Shown piece by piece: positions 35,091 to 44,547 of a stretch of DNA of 64,000 bases. Every line of letters begins with the position of its first letter. Position 1 is the stretch's first letter. The notes beneath the pieces were generated by a model. That model did no database searches. It worked only from the letters and a program-made list of their open reading frames with translations, and was not told the DNA's origin. A program made the position numbers and the translations under genes. This DNA is from Methanomassiliicoccus sp. UBA345 (GTDB taxonomy: Archaea > Thermoplasmatota > Thermoplasmata > Methanomassiliicoccales > Methanomassiliicoccaceae): positions 125,956-189,955 of the forward strand of contig DATD01000002.1 in NCBI GenBank assembly GCA_002504525.1, given 5' to 3'.

Positions 35091-36326
35091 ATGGGCAGAA
35101 AGGGAAGAAAAGTTCTCGTTGTATTGGTGGTCGCCATCATCCTGCTGGCGGCGGTGTTCGCATATCAGAAGGGACTGGTAAAGCTGCCGTGGGAGGACGA
35201 TGCAACGAGGTCGGCCGGCGGACCGGCGGCTTATGACGTTACGGTGAACGGCACGGCGGCGAACATCATTCTCAGGGACAACATGAGCGACGCTTCGCTG
35301 TCGTCGGTTCGCATCATCCTGTATGGTCCCGGCCTCGGCCAGGGGCAGTGGGCCTTGCATGGCGGCAACTCCTCGGAGGAAGTGCTGCCCAACGTCGAGA
35401 TGAGCTACGTGGACGTCGATGGGGACAGTACCGTCAGCGCCGGCGACAATATGATCGTATGGTCCGAGGCTGGCCTAGCCTTCGGCGTGTGGCACCTCAA
35501 CGTCGTGCAGCCGGATGAGGACGGCGAAAGGAACGAGAGCATGCGCTTCCAGGTGCTCCCGCCGGGCGTGGGGCCGTTCGATGATGACCTGGAGATACAC
35601 TTCCTCGACGTCGGGCAGGGAGACGCCACGCTGATAAGGACCAGCGACAGCCGGTGGGTCCTGATCGATGCAGGCCCGTCATCGAGCGCCGGCGACCTGC
35701 TGGAGCAGCTCGATGCGAAGGGCGTTGACCGAATCGACGCCCTGGTGATCAGCCACCCGCACACCGACCACTATGGCGGCGCCGACGAGGTGTTGAAGGC
35801 CTACGACGTGGGCCGCGTTTATCACCCTGGCCTGGAGAGCGGCATGATGTTCGATTCGCTGCTCGATGTCGTCGAGGAAGAAGGCTGTCCGGTGTACACC
35901 GACGAGCATCTGGATCCCGGCGACTACCTCAACATCAGCATGACCGAGGACTTCAGGGTGATGTCGATCGCCTCGTCCGGCGATACGAACGAGGCCAGCA
36001 TCGTCATGCTGGTCGCCAACCAGGGAATGAGCGTCCTGTTGACCGGCGACCTCGGCCTTGAAGGAGAGGCGCTGTTCGTCCAGAGATGGGGCGGGGCCGA
36101 TGTCGACGTCGATGTGCTCAAGGTGGGCCACCACGGCTCGCGATCCTCGTCGAGCACAGCGTTCCTGGAACTGGTCTCGCCGGAGCGCGCCGTGATCTCG
36201 GTGGGCGAGGACAACAGCTACGGGCATCCTCACGCTGAGGCGCTGGAGCGATTGGCTGCGCTATCCATCGAGGTGAGCCGGACCGAAGAGGGAGCGATCA
36301 CCATTGCTCAGCACGAGTTCTCATGA
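35091..36326 (+). CDS. exported metallo-beta-lactamase-fold hydrolase (ComEC-like domain)
   Basis: A 411-residue protein with an N-terminal membrane anchor or signal (about 7-25), a beta-rich spacer (about 45-160; VDVDGDSTVSAGDN resembles archaeal pilin-like or dockerin-like loops) and a metallo-beta-lactamase domain (about 168-405). The metal motif is SHPHTDHYGG (222-227), preceded by FLDVGQGDATLI, which is typical of the ComEC/Rec2 hydrolase domain; HHGS occurs near 345. Stand-alone exported forms probably cut nucleic acid or phosphodiesters outside the cell. The gene is 45 bases after UPF0280, and a strong terminator follows. Confidence 0.87.
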   Translation: MGRKGRKVLVVLVVAIILLAAVFAYQKGLVKLPWEDDATRSAGGPAAYDVTVNGTAANIILRDNMSDASLSSVRIILYGPGLGQGQWALHGGNSSEEVLPNVEMSYVDVDGDSTVSAGDNMIVWSEAGLAFGVWHLNVVQPDEDGERNESMRFQVLPPGVGPFDDDLEIHFLDVGQGDATLIRTSDSRWVLIDAGPSSSAGDLLEQLDAKGVDRIDALVISHPHTDHYGGADEVLKAYDVGRVYHPGLESGMMFDSLLDVVEEEGCPVYTDEHLDPGDYLNISMTEDFRVMSIASSGDTNEASIVMLVANQGMSVLLTGDLGLEGEALFVQRWGGADVDVDVLKVGHHGSRSSSSTAFLELVSPERAVISVGEDNSYGHPHAEALERLAALSIEVSRTEEGAITIAQHEFS

Positions 36327-36367
36327 GCGCCTCCGCTCCCCCGTGCTGAGCGGTCTCAGGCTTTTTT
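36306..36367 (+). terminator. hairpin terminator after the metallo-beta-lactamase gene
   Basis: GCTCAGCACG (36306-36315) and CGTGCTGAGC (36342-36351) make a perfect 10-bp stem that includes the end of the coding sequence. A T6 run follows at 36362-36367, inside a second small AGGC/GCCT hairpin. Confidence 0.55.
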
Positions 36368-36542
36368 CGAGCCTTTCCTAACATGCTCATTTCGGCGTCT
36401 TACAGCCAGGAGCACAGGGTGCAGGGCCTGGTCCGCCTATCGCCGTCTCGGACCCATCATCGCGAGCCCTCTGCGGCCGAATATCGAAAGCTTATTGGGC
36501 CGTGATAGGCTTCTACGCCCATCGAGGTTCGCAGGCTAGAGC

Positions 36543-37742
36543 ATGGAGGACAGGGACCGCTTCTTTTACGGGCTGAGCATGGCGGGAGCGCTGGCAATTC
36601 TGAGCTCCACCATGTCCAAGAACCCCATCCTGCCGCTGTTCGCCCAGGACCTGGGGGCAGAGGGAGCGGCCCTCGGCCTCATCGCGGCTGCGTCGACCAT
36701 TCCCGGCATCCTGGTCTCCCTCCCGGCCGGCTCGCTCTCCGACCGGTGGGGCTACCGCCGGGTGATGTACCTCTCCGCTCTGATCTTCGCCACCGCTCCG
36801 TTCCTCTATCTGTTCGTCGACGGCCCGGAAGCGTTGTGGGCGGTGCGGTTCTACCACGGCTTCGCCACTGCCATCTTCGGCACGGTGGCCAAGGCGGCCA
36901 TCGTGGACGCGTTCCCAGATCAGAAGGCCTCCAGGCTGACGTTCTACTCATCGTCGACCATCGTGGGAAGGAGCGCGGCCCCCTTCCTGGGCGGCTTCCT
37001 GCTGGTGCTCACCAATTACGGCTACAAGGACGTATACGCGCTGATCGGCGTGGCGGGCCTGTCCGCCCTGCTGGCCATCGTCATGGTGTACCGCCGGGAC
37101 GGCTCGGGCATCGGACCGAGAAAGGTTCATGCCCCATTGGCCAGCCAGCTTTGGTCCATCGTATCGCAGCGCAGGGTGCTGGTGGCCTCCACGGTGGAGG
37201 CGGTGCAGTACTTCACGTTCGGCGCGTTCGAGTTCTTCATCGTGCTCTACGCGGCCGCGGCGGGGATCGACCTCGTGCTGATAACGCTCATCACCGGCTC
37301 GCAGCTCCTCACCGTCATATTCGTCAAGCCGATGCTCGGCCGCCTCGCCGACCGTTCGGGGAAGGAGCGCCTCATCGTGGCGGGCCTGATCCTTGGCGGC
37401 GTTTCCGTGATGCTCGTCCCCCTCACCGGGAACCCCGCCGCGCTGATCACCCTCTCGATCGCCTTCGGAACGGGGTTCGCAGCCGTTACCGCATCCACCG
37501 ACGCCTTGGTGTCGGACCTATGCGAGAGTTCCGGCTCCGGCTCGACCATGGGGTTCCTGAACACCCTCATGGACGTCGGGCAGGCAGCCGGCCCCATCGC
37601 GGTGGGGGCGGTCATCGCTACCTCGCTGTCCTATGCTGGAGGCTTCAGCCTAATGGCGCTCCTCTTGCTGGCGGCGATGGTGCTGTTCGCTATCACGTTC
37701 CGGGGCAGGCGTTGTGGCGCGGACGCGGGCCGTGAACGGTGA
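36543..37742 (+). CDS. MFS transporter
   Basis: A 399-residue major facilitator with about twelve hydrophobic helices. The loop 2-3 motif reads LPAGSLSDRWGYRRVMYLSA (motif A), and a related AD-RSGKERLIVAG loop lies in the second half. It is probably a drug or metabolite efflux pump; the substrate cannot be read. The ATG is chosen as the first in frame after the noncoding stretch. It stands alone and is convergent with the radical SAM gene. Confidence 0.88.
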   Translation: MEDRDRFFYGLSMAGALAILSSTMSKNPILPLFAQDLGAEGAALGLIAAASTIPGILVSLPAGSLSDRWGYRRVMYLSALIFATAPFLYLFVDGPEALWAVRFYHGFATAIFGTVAKAAIVDAFPDQKASRLTFYSSSTIVGRSAAPFLGGFLLVLTNYGYKDVYALIGVAGLSALLAIVMVYRRDGSGIGPRKVHAPLASQLWSIVSQRRVLVASTVEAVQYFTFGAFEFFIVLYAAAAGIDLVLITLITGSQLLTVIFVKPMLGRLADRSGKERLIVAGLILGGVSVMLVPLTGNPAALITLSIAFGTGFAAVTASTDALVSDLCESSGSGSTMGFLNTLMDVGQAAGPIAVGAVIATSLSYAGGFSLMALLLLAAMVLFAITFRGRRCGADAGRER

Positions 37743-37763
37743 TCGGGAACGGAGCGGCCACGA

Positions 37764-39179
37764 TCACTTGAACGGTCCCAGGCCGTCCTTCACCGCCGCG
37801 ATGGCGTTCGGGTTGCGGATGTTACCCAGGACCACGCTGCGCGCGGTCGGATTGACCAATAGTATGTGGACGAGCTCACGAAGGCCGCGCAGGCTCTTCC
37901 AGGCGCCCAGGAAGGAGCCGTAGCCGTCGTTGACGATCTCCTCCAGCTGCTCCCTGGAGGCATGCTCCGGGAAGTACTCGTAGACGCGGTGGTTGGTCTT
38001 CCAGTCGTCCGGCGCCATCACGCCCTGTTCGCTCAGGGAGTCCCACATGGGAGTGCCGATCAGCATGTCCAGGATGTTGTACTGGACGCCGTGGGGCCGA
38101 AGGGAACGAGCGAAATCTATGGTATGCTTGACGTCGTCGAGCGATTCCACCGGCGCCCCCACGATGTACGATGTGATGACCAGCATGCCGGCCTTCTTGG
38201 CATTGGCCACCGCCTCGGCGGTCTGCTGCGGGGAGATCGTCTTGTTGTAGTACTCCAGGACATGCGGCGACGCGGACTCGGCCCCGAAGTAGATGACGTC
38301 GAAACCGGCCTTCTTCATCTTCTTCAGCAACAGCAGCGAGGCATGGTTGGCGCGGCCCTCGCAGTACAGCTTCATCTCGATGCCGCGCTCCTGGATCAGG
38401 TCGCAGATCCTCTCCACCCTCGACACCTTTTGCGTGAAGTTGTCGTCCACGAACACGCATTCGCGGTACCCGTCCCGGTACAGCATCTCGAGCTCGTCCA
38501 CCACGTTCTCGGCGCTGCGCTGCCTCCACTTCGTCTGGGAGAACGCGGCGCAGGAGCAGTACGAGCATCGGAAGGGGCAGCCTCTCGATGACGATATGGT
38601 GGTGAACTTCCCGAAGGTCAGCGGAATGCCCTGGAAATAGTACCCGTACCGGAAGTCGCCCAGGAGGCTGCGGTCCGGGAACGGCAGCCTATCGAGGTCG
38701 TCGACGAGGGTCAGCGATCCCTCCACCAGGCCGCTCCCGCTGCGGTACGATATGCCGGCCACATCCGCTGGCTCCGTGCCGTTCTCGATATGCTCCAGAA
38801 GGCGTGGGAACGAATCCTCCGCCTCCCCCTTGATGATGTAGTCGATGAAACCGTACTCGCTCATGATCTCCCGGGCGGCGAAGGTGGCATGATATCCGCC
38901 CAGGACCAGGACGATATCGGGCAGACGCCTCCTGACCTCGGCCAGGACCTCCATGGTAGCGAGGAACGTATGGGTGGAGCAGTTCATGCCCAGCACGTCC
39001 GGCCGCTCTTCCATCACGCGCTCCACGAACCTCTCTGGAGTGTAGTTCTGGCAGAAAGCGTCGACCACTACGACATCATCGTCCCTGGTCTGCCGGACCG
39101 ACCCGGCCAGATATAGCAAGCCCAGGGGAGGCCACATCTCGGTGGTCTTCCATGGAGGGGTCGACAGCATCACTTTCAT
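37764..39179 (-). CDS. B12-binding-domain radical SAM enzyme
   Basis: A 471-residue class B-like radical SAM protein. Residues about 1-135 form a cobalamin-binding Rossmann domain (WPPLGLLYLAG, VLGGYHATF), and residues about 190-400 the radical SAM barrel with the CX3CX2C cluster motif at Cys201, 205 and 208 (SSSRGCPFRCSYCSC). Such enzymes do radical methylations or ring rearrangements, for example on lipids, pterins or tetrapyrroles; the substrate here is unknown. A TTTATAATT-type box (39211-39219) lies upstream. It is monocistronic, which gives no context clue. Confidence 0.9.
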   Translation of the reverse strand: MKVMLSTPPWKTTEMWPPLGLLYLAGSVRQTRDDDVVVVDAFCQNYTPERFVERVMEERPDVLGMNCSTHTFLATMEVLAEVRRRLPDIVLVLGGYHATFAAREIMSEYGFIDYIIKGEAEDSFPRLLEHIENGTEPADVAGISYRSGSGLVEGSLTLVDDLDRLPFPDRSLLGDFRYGYYFQGIPLTFGKFTTISSSRGCPFRCSYCSCAAFSQTKWRQRSAENVVDELEMLYRDGYRECVFVDDNFTQKVSRVERICDLIQERGIEMKLYCEGRANHASLLLLKKMKKAGFDVIYFGAESASPHVLEYYNKTISPQQTAEAVANAKKAGMLVITSYIVGAPVESLDDVKHTIDFARSLRPHGVQYNILDMLIGTPMWDSLSEQGVMAPDDWKTNHRVYEYFPEHASREQLEEIVNDGYGSFLGAWKSLRGLRELVHILLVNPTARSVVLGNIRNPNAIAAVKDGLGPFK

Positions 39180-39344
39180 GAGATCGGGGTTGTCAATGAT
39201 TTGCCGATGATTTATAATTGTCAGTCGGCGATACTTCTTCCGGCAGGGAGCGGCGCCCCTTTTGACGCGACCTGAAACACAGCATCCAGTCGCTCCGCAT
39301 AGGTTAATAATGAGGACGCGATATCAGCATGTCGAGCTTTAAAA

Positions 39345-39350
39345 GGGTGA
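39345..39350 (+). promoter_or_regulatory. ribosome-binding site of hisG
   Basis: GGGTGA lies five bases before the hisG ATG. A possible BoxA (GTTAATAAT, 39303-39311) is further upstream, so this operon has a short leader. Confidence 0.5.
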
Positions 39351-39354
39351 ACAA

Positions 39355-40221
39355 ATGTCTTTGAAATTGGCCGTGCCGAACAAGGGACGTCTTAACGAGA
39401 GGACGATGGACGTCCTCCGCCAGGCGGGCCTGGATATAGAGAACGGGGCGGAGAGGAAGCTGTACGCCTCCGTCAAGAACGGCGGGGACATGTCCGTTCT
39501 GTTCCTGCGGGCGCAGGACATCGTGAGGTTCGTCCATTCGGGCGCGGTGGACATGGGGATCACGGGCTGGGACATCGTCCTGGAGACCGACCTCGAAGTG
39601 GAGAAGCTGATCGACCTTGGCTACGGCCGGTGCCGCCTCTCGGTGGCGGTGCCCGAGGCAATGGGCATCACCTCGGCGGCGGACATTCCTGACGGTTCGA
39701 CCGTGGCAACGTCGTTCCCGCACATGGCCGGCAAGTACTTCGCCGGCCTGGGCAAGAACGTCAACATCATCACCGTGTCCGGCGCGGCGGAGGTGACGCC
39801 CCACCTGGGGGTGGCCGATGTCATCGTCGACCTGGTCTCGTCCGGCTCCACGCTCAAGACCAACAAGCTGATCGAGATCGCGGTCATCGCCGAGTCGCAG
39901 GCCGTGCTGGTGGCGTCGAAGAAGAGCCTGCCGACCAAGGAGACGGAGATGAGGGAGCTGGCCTCGGCCATCGAGAGCGTGCTGGCGGCCGAGGACAAGC
40001 GCTACCTAATGGCCGACGTCCCGGTCGACATGCTCGATGAGGCCCGCGGTTTCCTTCCAGGCGTGGCCGGGCCAACGGTCATGAACATCGCCGGGAGGGA
40101 GGACATCGTCGCCATACATGTGGTGGTGGACAATTCCCTGATCTACGATTCAGTGAACCGGCTCAAGCGGATCGGTGCCACCGGCATACTGATCGTCCCC
40201 ATCGACCGGATGGTCCCCTAG
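39355..40221 (+). CDS. hisG: ATP phosphoribosyltransferase, long form
   Basis: A 288-residue first enzyme of histidine synthesis. The two catalytic lobes cover about 1-210 (AVPNKGRLNERTMDVLR; DLVSSGSTLKTNKL, the PRPP loop). About 215-288 is the C-terminal regulatory domain (GPTVMNI, VDNSLIYDSVNRLKRIGATGI split), so it should be feedback-inhibited by histidine and does not need HisZ. It leads a run of overlapping his genes. Confidence 0.96.
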   Translation: MSLKLAVPNKGRLNERTMDVLRQAGLDIENGAERKLYASVKNGGDMSVLFLRAQDIVRFVHSGAVDMGITGWDIVLETDLEVEKLIDLGYGRCRLSVAVPEAMGITSAADIPDGSTVATSFPHMAGKYFAGLGKNVNIITVSGAAEVTPHLGVADVIVDLVSSGSTLKTNKLIEIAVIAESQAVLVASKKSLPTKETEMRELASAIESVLAAEDKRYLMADVPVDMLDEARGFLPGVAGPTVMNIAGREDIVAIHVVVDNSLIYDSVNRLKRIGATGILIVPIDRMVP

Positions 40222-40226
40222 GTGAG

Positions 40227-41276
40227 ATGATGAACAAGGAATGGGTCAGAGAGACGGTGCGAGACATACCGCTGTACTACAATCCCAAGGTGACGGCGGT
40301 GCGTATGGACACCTCGACCAATGTGCTCGGTCCAAATCCAGTGGTGCGGGACGTGCTGAACGGCTGCGCCGACATGGACCTCAATCAATACCCGAAGCCG
40401 TATTCCGACTCGCTGAGGGAGGCGTTGGCCGATACGTACGGACTCAAGCCGGACAACTTCGTGGTGGGCAACGGCTCGGACGAGGTGCTGGACATCATTT
40501 TCAAGACATTCATGGAGGCGGGCGAGACCGTGGTGGCGCCATATCCGTCGTACTCGCTGCACGGCTTCTTCGTGAGGGTCAACGGCGGCCGGTTCGCGAC
40601 CGTCGATCTCGATGAGGGGTTCCGCCTGGACCCCGACGCGCTTCTCGCGGAGAGGGGGAAGATCATTATCCTATGCACCCCGAACAACCCGACGGCCAAC
40701 ACCTTCGACGCCAAGGCGGTGGAGCGCGTGGTCAGGGAGCATGACGGCCCGGTCATCGTGGACGAGGCATACGGAGAGTTCGCCGAGAGCTCGTTCCTGC
40801 CGCTGGTGGACGATTATGAGAACCTGATCGTCACCAGGACGTTCTCCAAGGCCTACGGTATGGCCGGCCTCAGGGTGGGGTACATGGCATCCAACCTCGA
40901 GATGGCCGAGCAGCTGCAGAAGATCAAGATCCCGTACTCGCTCAACCGCATATCCGAGCAGGCGGCCATCGCCGCGCTGCGCGACCGCGAGTACGTGGAC
41001 AGGTCGGTCGAGCTGGTGCGCAGGGAGCGGGAGAAGCTCTCCCGCGGACTCGACGCGCTGGGGCTCGCCCCGTTCCCGTCCCAGAGCAACTTCGTGCTGT
41101 TCCAGTGCCCAGTGCCCTCGTCCGAGGTGGTATCTCGCCTCGCGGCCAAGGGCGTCCTGATACGCGACTTCGGCAAGCAGCGGATGCTGGAGGACTGCGC
41201 TCGCACCACCGTGGGAACGGATGAGCTCAACACCATGCTGCTGTCCAAGCTGAAAGAGGTGATGGAGGAATGGTGA
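40227..41276 (+). CDS. hisC: histidinol-phosphate aminotransferase
   Basis: A 349-residue PLP-dependent fold type I aminotransferase that converts imidazole acetol phosphate to histidinol phosphate. PLP-site features are VGNGSDEVLD, CTPNNPTANTF, VDEAYGEF and the Lys in TRTFSKAYGMAGLRVGY. The start is the first of two adjacent ATGs, with GGTGAGATG just upstream. The 3' end overlaps hisH by seven bases. Confidence 0.95.
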   Translation: MMNKEWVRETVRDIPLYYNPKVTAVRMDTSTNVLGPNPVVRDVLNGCADMDLNQYPKPYSDSLREALADTYGLKPDNFVVGNGSDEVLDIIFKTFMEAGETVVAPYPSYSLHGFFVRVNGGRFATVDLDEGFRLDPDALLAERGKIIILCTPNNPTANTFDAKAVERVVREHDGPVIVDEAYGEFAESSFLPLVDDYENLIVTRTFSKAYGMAGLRVGYMASNLEMAEQLQKIKIPYSLNRISEQAAIAALRDREYVDRSVELVRREREKLSRGLDALGLAPFPSQSNFVLFQCPVPSSEVVSRLAAKGVLIRDFGKQRMLEDCARTTVGTDELNTMLLSKLKEVMEEW

Positions 41277-41935
41277 CCATCCGCCGCTCGGTGAAGTATC
41301 CCGAGTCGACCGATTCTTACCGCATCGGCCAGCGCCCCCGCGTGAGGGTGTCGATAGCCGATTACGGGGTCGGGAACCTGCATTCCATACGCAAGGCGCT
41401 GGAGCTAGCGGGGGCAAGGCCGGTGGTGGAGTCCAACATGCGCAACCTGCTGGACGCCGATGCGATCGTCTTTCCCGGGGTCGGCGCCTTCGACGCCGCC
41501 ATGAGCAAGCTGGACCGCTACCGCGACATCATCCTGGATCGACTCATGGCCGGAACACCGTGCCTGGGCATATGCATCGGAGCGCAGATCCTGTTCGAAG
41601 GCAGCGATGAGGGCGACATGCCCGGCATCGGCCTGATCAAGGGGCGCGTGGTCCGCCTGTCGGCCAAGAGGGTCCCTCACATGGGATGGAACGAGGTCCG
41701 CTCCGATGACGGGATGTTCGCCGGCGTGCCGTCCCCATACTTCTACTTCGCCCACTCCTACTGCGGCCGGCCCGAGGAGGATGTTACGATGGGCATCACC
41801 GACTACGAGGGGGAGTTCCCCTCGGTGTTCAGGAAAAAGAACGTGCTGGGAGTGCAGTTCCACCCGGAGAAGAGCAGCGCGTCGGGAGCCACTTTCCTGC
41901 GCAACTACGTGAAATATCTGGAGGAGAAGCTATGA
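41270..41935 (+). CDS. hisH: imidazole glycerol phosphate synthase, glutaminase subunit
   Basis: A 221-residue class I amidotransferase that gives ammonia to HisF. Motifs are DYGVGNLHSIRKAL, PGVGAFDAAM, nucleophile in LGICIGAQI (Cys about 101) and HPEKS. There is a 24-residue N-terminal extension before the usual start; it is retained because AGGTGATGG sits a few bases before the ATG at 41270, whereas the GTG at 41342 has no ribosome-binding site. Overlaps with hisC and hisA indicate coupled translation. Confidence 0.93.
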   Translation: MVTIRRSVKYPESTDSYRIGQRPRVRVSIADYGVGNLHSIRKALELAGARPVVESNMRNLLDADAIVFPGVGAFDAAMSKLDRYRDIILDRLMAGTPCLGICIGAQILFEGSDEGDMPGIGLIKGRVVRLSAKRVPHMGWNEVRSDDGMFAGVPSPYFYFAHSYCGRPEEDVTMGITDYEGEFPSVFRKKNVLGVQFHPEKSSASGATFLRNYVKYLEEKL

Positions 41936-42639
41936 TAGTCATTCCGGCGGTTGACATACTGGGCGGGAAGGTCGTCACCCTGGTGGGAGGAAAGCCAGGC
42001 ACCGAGAAGGTGTCCCTCCCCAACCCCCGGGAGGTCGCGCTCGACTGGGAGCAGAAGGGAGCGCCCATGATCCACCTGGTCGACCTCGACTCGGCCATGG
42101 ACCGCGGGGACAACTTCGACGCCATCACCTCCATCCTGGCCAAGGTCAAGGTGCCGGTCCAGATCGGAGGCGGCATCCGCACCACGGAGAAGGCGGAGAC
42201 GCTGCTCAATCTCGGCGCCTCGAGAGTGGTGGTGGGCACCAAGGCGGTGACCGACCCTGACTGGCTCGAAGAGCTGGCGCTCTCCAACCGCCACAAGATC
42301 GTGCTCGCGCTGGACCTCAAGGACGGCAAGGTGCAGGTCAAGGGCTGGAGGGAGAGCTCCTCACGAAGCGTGAAGGACATCCTCGACCGCACCGAGGGGC
42401 TTCCGCTGGCCGGCGTGCTGCACACCAACATCAACGTGGAGGGCCAGGCGGCAGGCATCGACGCCGACAGCCTGGCAGAGTTCGTGGCCATGTGCCCCCA
42501 CCCCGTCATAGCGTCGGGCGGCATCACCACCGCCGACGACCTGAGAAAGTTGGAGGAGATCGGAGCGAGCTCGGCCATCGTGGGCCTGGCGCTCTACGCC
42601 GGCACCATCGGCCCGGAAGTATGGAGTGTGAAGGAATGA
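41932..42639 (+). CDS. hisA: ProFAR isomerase
   Basis: A 235-residue TIM barrel that isomerises the ProFAR intermediate. It has the catalytic Asp in [12 protein letters not shown], the phosphate loop QIGGGIRT, and the second Asp in [10 protein letters not shown] HisA rather than HisF call follows from the VDLDSA and GWRESS segments and from hisF being encoded two genes later. It has four-base overlaps on both sides. Confidence 0.95.
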   Translation: MIVIPAVDILGGKVVTLVGGKPGTEKVSLPNPREVALDWEQKGAPMIHLVDLDSAMDRGDNFDAITSILAKVKVPVQIGGGIRTTEKAETLLNLGASRVVVGTKAVTDPDWLEELALSNRHKIVLALDLKDGKVQVKGWRESSSRSVKDILDRTEGLPLAGVLHTNINVEGQAAGIDADSLAEFVAMCPHPVIASGGITTADDLRKLEEIGASSAIVGLALYAGTIGPEVWSVKE

Positions 42640-43184
42640 GGGAATCAAAGATCGTTCGGAGGACCAGGGAGACGGACATCACGCTGCAACTGAACATCGA
42701 CGGTTCCGGGCATGCCGAGATCGAGACCGACGAGCAGTTCCTCCGCCACATGCTGGACACGCTCACCCGCTACGGCGGCTTCGACCTGCAGCTGAAGGCC
42801 TCCGGCGACAACGACCACCACCTGGTCGAGGACGTGGCCATCGCCCTGGGCACCGCGTTCAGGGAAGCCCTGGGGGACGCCCCGGTGGAGCGCATCGCTT
42901 CCGCCATGGTACCCATGGACGATGCCCTGGTGACGGCAGCAGTGGACATCATCGATCGACCTTACTGCGACGTCGATTGCCCGGACATGCTGTACACCCA
43001 CTTCTTCCGCTCCTTCGCCATGTCCTCCGGGATCACGCTGCACGGCATGGTCCACCGCGGGATGGACGATCACCACATCATCGAAGCGACGTTCAAGGCG
43101 GTGGGCACCGCGCTGCGAAGGGCCGTTGTTCCCAGGAAGAGCGTCCTGAGCACCAAGGACGCGGTGTCGCTTCGGAGGGAGTGA
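42636..43184 (+). CDS. hisB: imidazoleglycerol-phosphate dehydratase
   Basis: A 182-residue manganese enzyme that dehydrates imidazole glycerol phosphate. The metal ligands are in [24 protein letters not shown] and [14 protein letters not shown], the family's duplicated HHxxE-type sites. It is monofunctional, unlike the enterobacterial HisB fusion. It overlaps hisA by ATGA. Confidence 0.96.
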   Translation: MRESKIVRRTRETDITLQLNIDGSGHAEIETDEQFLRHMLDTLTRYGGFDLQLKASGDNDHHLVEDVAIALGTAFREALGDAPVERIASAMVPMDDALVTAAVDIIDRPYCDVDCPDMLYTHFFRSFAMSSGITLHGMVHRGMDDHHIIEATFKAVGTALRRAVVPRKSVLSTKDAVSLRRE

Positions 43185-43186
43185 TC

Positions 43187-43939
43187 ATGCTGACGAAGCG
43201 GATCATCCCCTGCCTCGACGTGACCGATGGAAAGGTGGTCAAGGGAGTGAAGTTCGAGAACCTTGAGGGCATCGGATACCCGCCCGAGCTGGCCCAGGCG
43301 TACGAGAAGCAGGGCGCCGACGAGATCGTGTTCCTGGACATCACCGCCTCAGTGGACGCGCGGAAGACGCTGCTCGAATCGGTGGAAAGGACGGCGGAGA
43401 AGCTGTTCGTCCCGCTGACGGTGGGCGGCGGCATACGTTCCGTGGAGGACATGCGCACCGCCCTGAAGGCCGGCGCAGACAAGGTGTCTGTCAACTCCGC
43501 CGCCATAGCCTCTCCGGAGCTAATCGGCGAGTGCGCCCGGGAGTTCGGCAAGCAGTGCGTGGTGGTGGCGATAGACGCCAAGCGCGAAGGGGACAAATGG
43601 ATGGTGCACACCCACGGCGGTCGGCGCAGGACCGAGCTGGACGCCGTGTCCTGGGCCGGAGAGGCCGAGGACCGCGGGGCCGGAGAGCTGCTGCTGACCA
43701 GCATGGACGCCGACGGCACCGCCGAAGGCTACGATATCGAGCTGACCGCTGCCGTGGCCGACGCGGTAAGCATCCCGGTGATCGCGTCAGGCGGCTGCGG
43801 GGGGCCTGAGCACATGTACGAGGTGTTCCAGCAGACCGGCGCGTCCGCCGCCCTGGCCGCGTCCATCTTCCATTACGGGACCTGGACGGTGGCGCAGGTT
43901 AAGGAATACCTCCGCGACCGGGGGGTGGTGGTAAGATGA
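43187..43939 (+). CDS. hisF: imidazole glycerol phosphate synthase, cyclase subunit
   Basis: A 250-residue TIM barrel that joins ammonia from HisH to the ribulose intermediate, giving IGP and AICAR. Features are [19 protein letters not shown], the phosphate loop [10 protein letters not shown] and [12 protein letters not shown]. The catalytic Asp residues (DV..G and TSMDADGT) are present. It starts two bases after hisB and overlaps hisIE. Confidence 0.96.
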   Translation: MLTKRIIPCLDVTDGKVVKGVKFENLEGIGYPPELAQAYEKQGADEIVFLDITASVDARKTLLESVERTAEKLFVPLTVGGGIRSVEDMRTALKAGADKVSVNSAAIASPELIGECAREFGKQCVVVAIDAKREGDKWMVHTHGGRRRTELDAVSWAGEAEDRGAGELLLTSMDADGTAEGYDIELTAAVADAVSIPVIASGGCGGPEHMYEVFQQTGASAALAASIFHYGTWTVAQVKEYLRDRGVVVR

Positions 43940-44547
43940 CCGCTCTGAAGTACAATGACGACGGCCTCATTCCGGTCATCGTGCAGGACTCCGAGACCAA
44001 CGAGGTGCTGATGCTGGCGTATGCGAACGAAGAAGCGTACGGCAAGATGCTGGAGACCGGGAGGACGCACTTCTACTCGAGGTCGCGGCAGAAGCTGTGG
44101 ATGAAGGGCGAAGAGTCCGGTCACTTCCAAGACATCGTGTCCATCCAGACCGACTGCGACGCCGACACGCTGCTGGTCCGTGTCCGCCAGACCGGCAATG
44201 CTTGCCACCTCGAAAGGCCGTCCTGCTTCGACGAGGTGCTGCACGGCGACCTCTCGGGAACGGCGACCATCATACCGGAGCTTAGAAGGATCATCCGCGA
44301 CCGGAAGGAGCACCCGGTCGAAGGCAGCTACACCAACAAGCTGCTGTCCGATGAGGACAAGGTGCTCAAGAAGGTGGTCGAGGAAGCGGGAGAGCTGGCC
44401 ATCGCCGGGAAGGGGAACGACAGGCAGTCGCAAATCTGGGAGGCGGCCGACCTGATCTATCACCAGATGGTGCTGTTCGAATACCTCGGCCTCCCGATGG
44501 ACGAAGTGTACCGCAAGCTAGACCTCAGGCATAAGGGAGGCAAGTGA
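43936..44547 (+). CDS. hisIE: fused phosphoribosyl-AMP cyclohydrolase and phosphoribosyl-ATP pyrophosphatase
   Basis: A 203-residue fusion. Residues about 1-110 are HisI with the zinc ligands in [12 protein letters not shown] and TGNACH; residues about 115-203 are HisE with the MazG-like helix [15 protein letters not shown] and WEAADLIYH. Together they do steps two and three of histidine synthesis. The HisIE order is common in bacteria; many archaea keep the two as separate genes. It overlaps hisF by ATGA. Confidence 0.95.
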   Translation: MTALKYNDDGLIPVIVQDSETNEVLMLAYANEEAYGKMLETGRTHFYSRSRQKLWMKGEESGHFQDIVSIQTDCDADTLLVRVRQTGNACHLERPSCFDEVLHGDLSGTATIIPELRRIIRDRKEHPVEGSYTNKLLSDEDKVLKKVVEEAGELAIAGKGNDRQSQIWEAADLIYHQMVLFEYLGLPMDEVYRKLDLRHKGGK

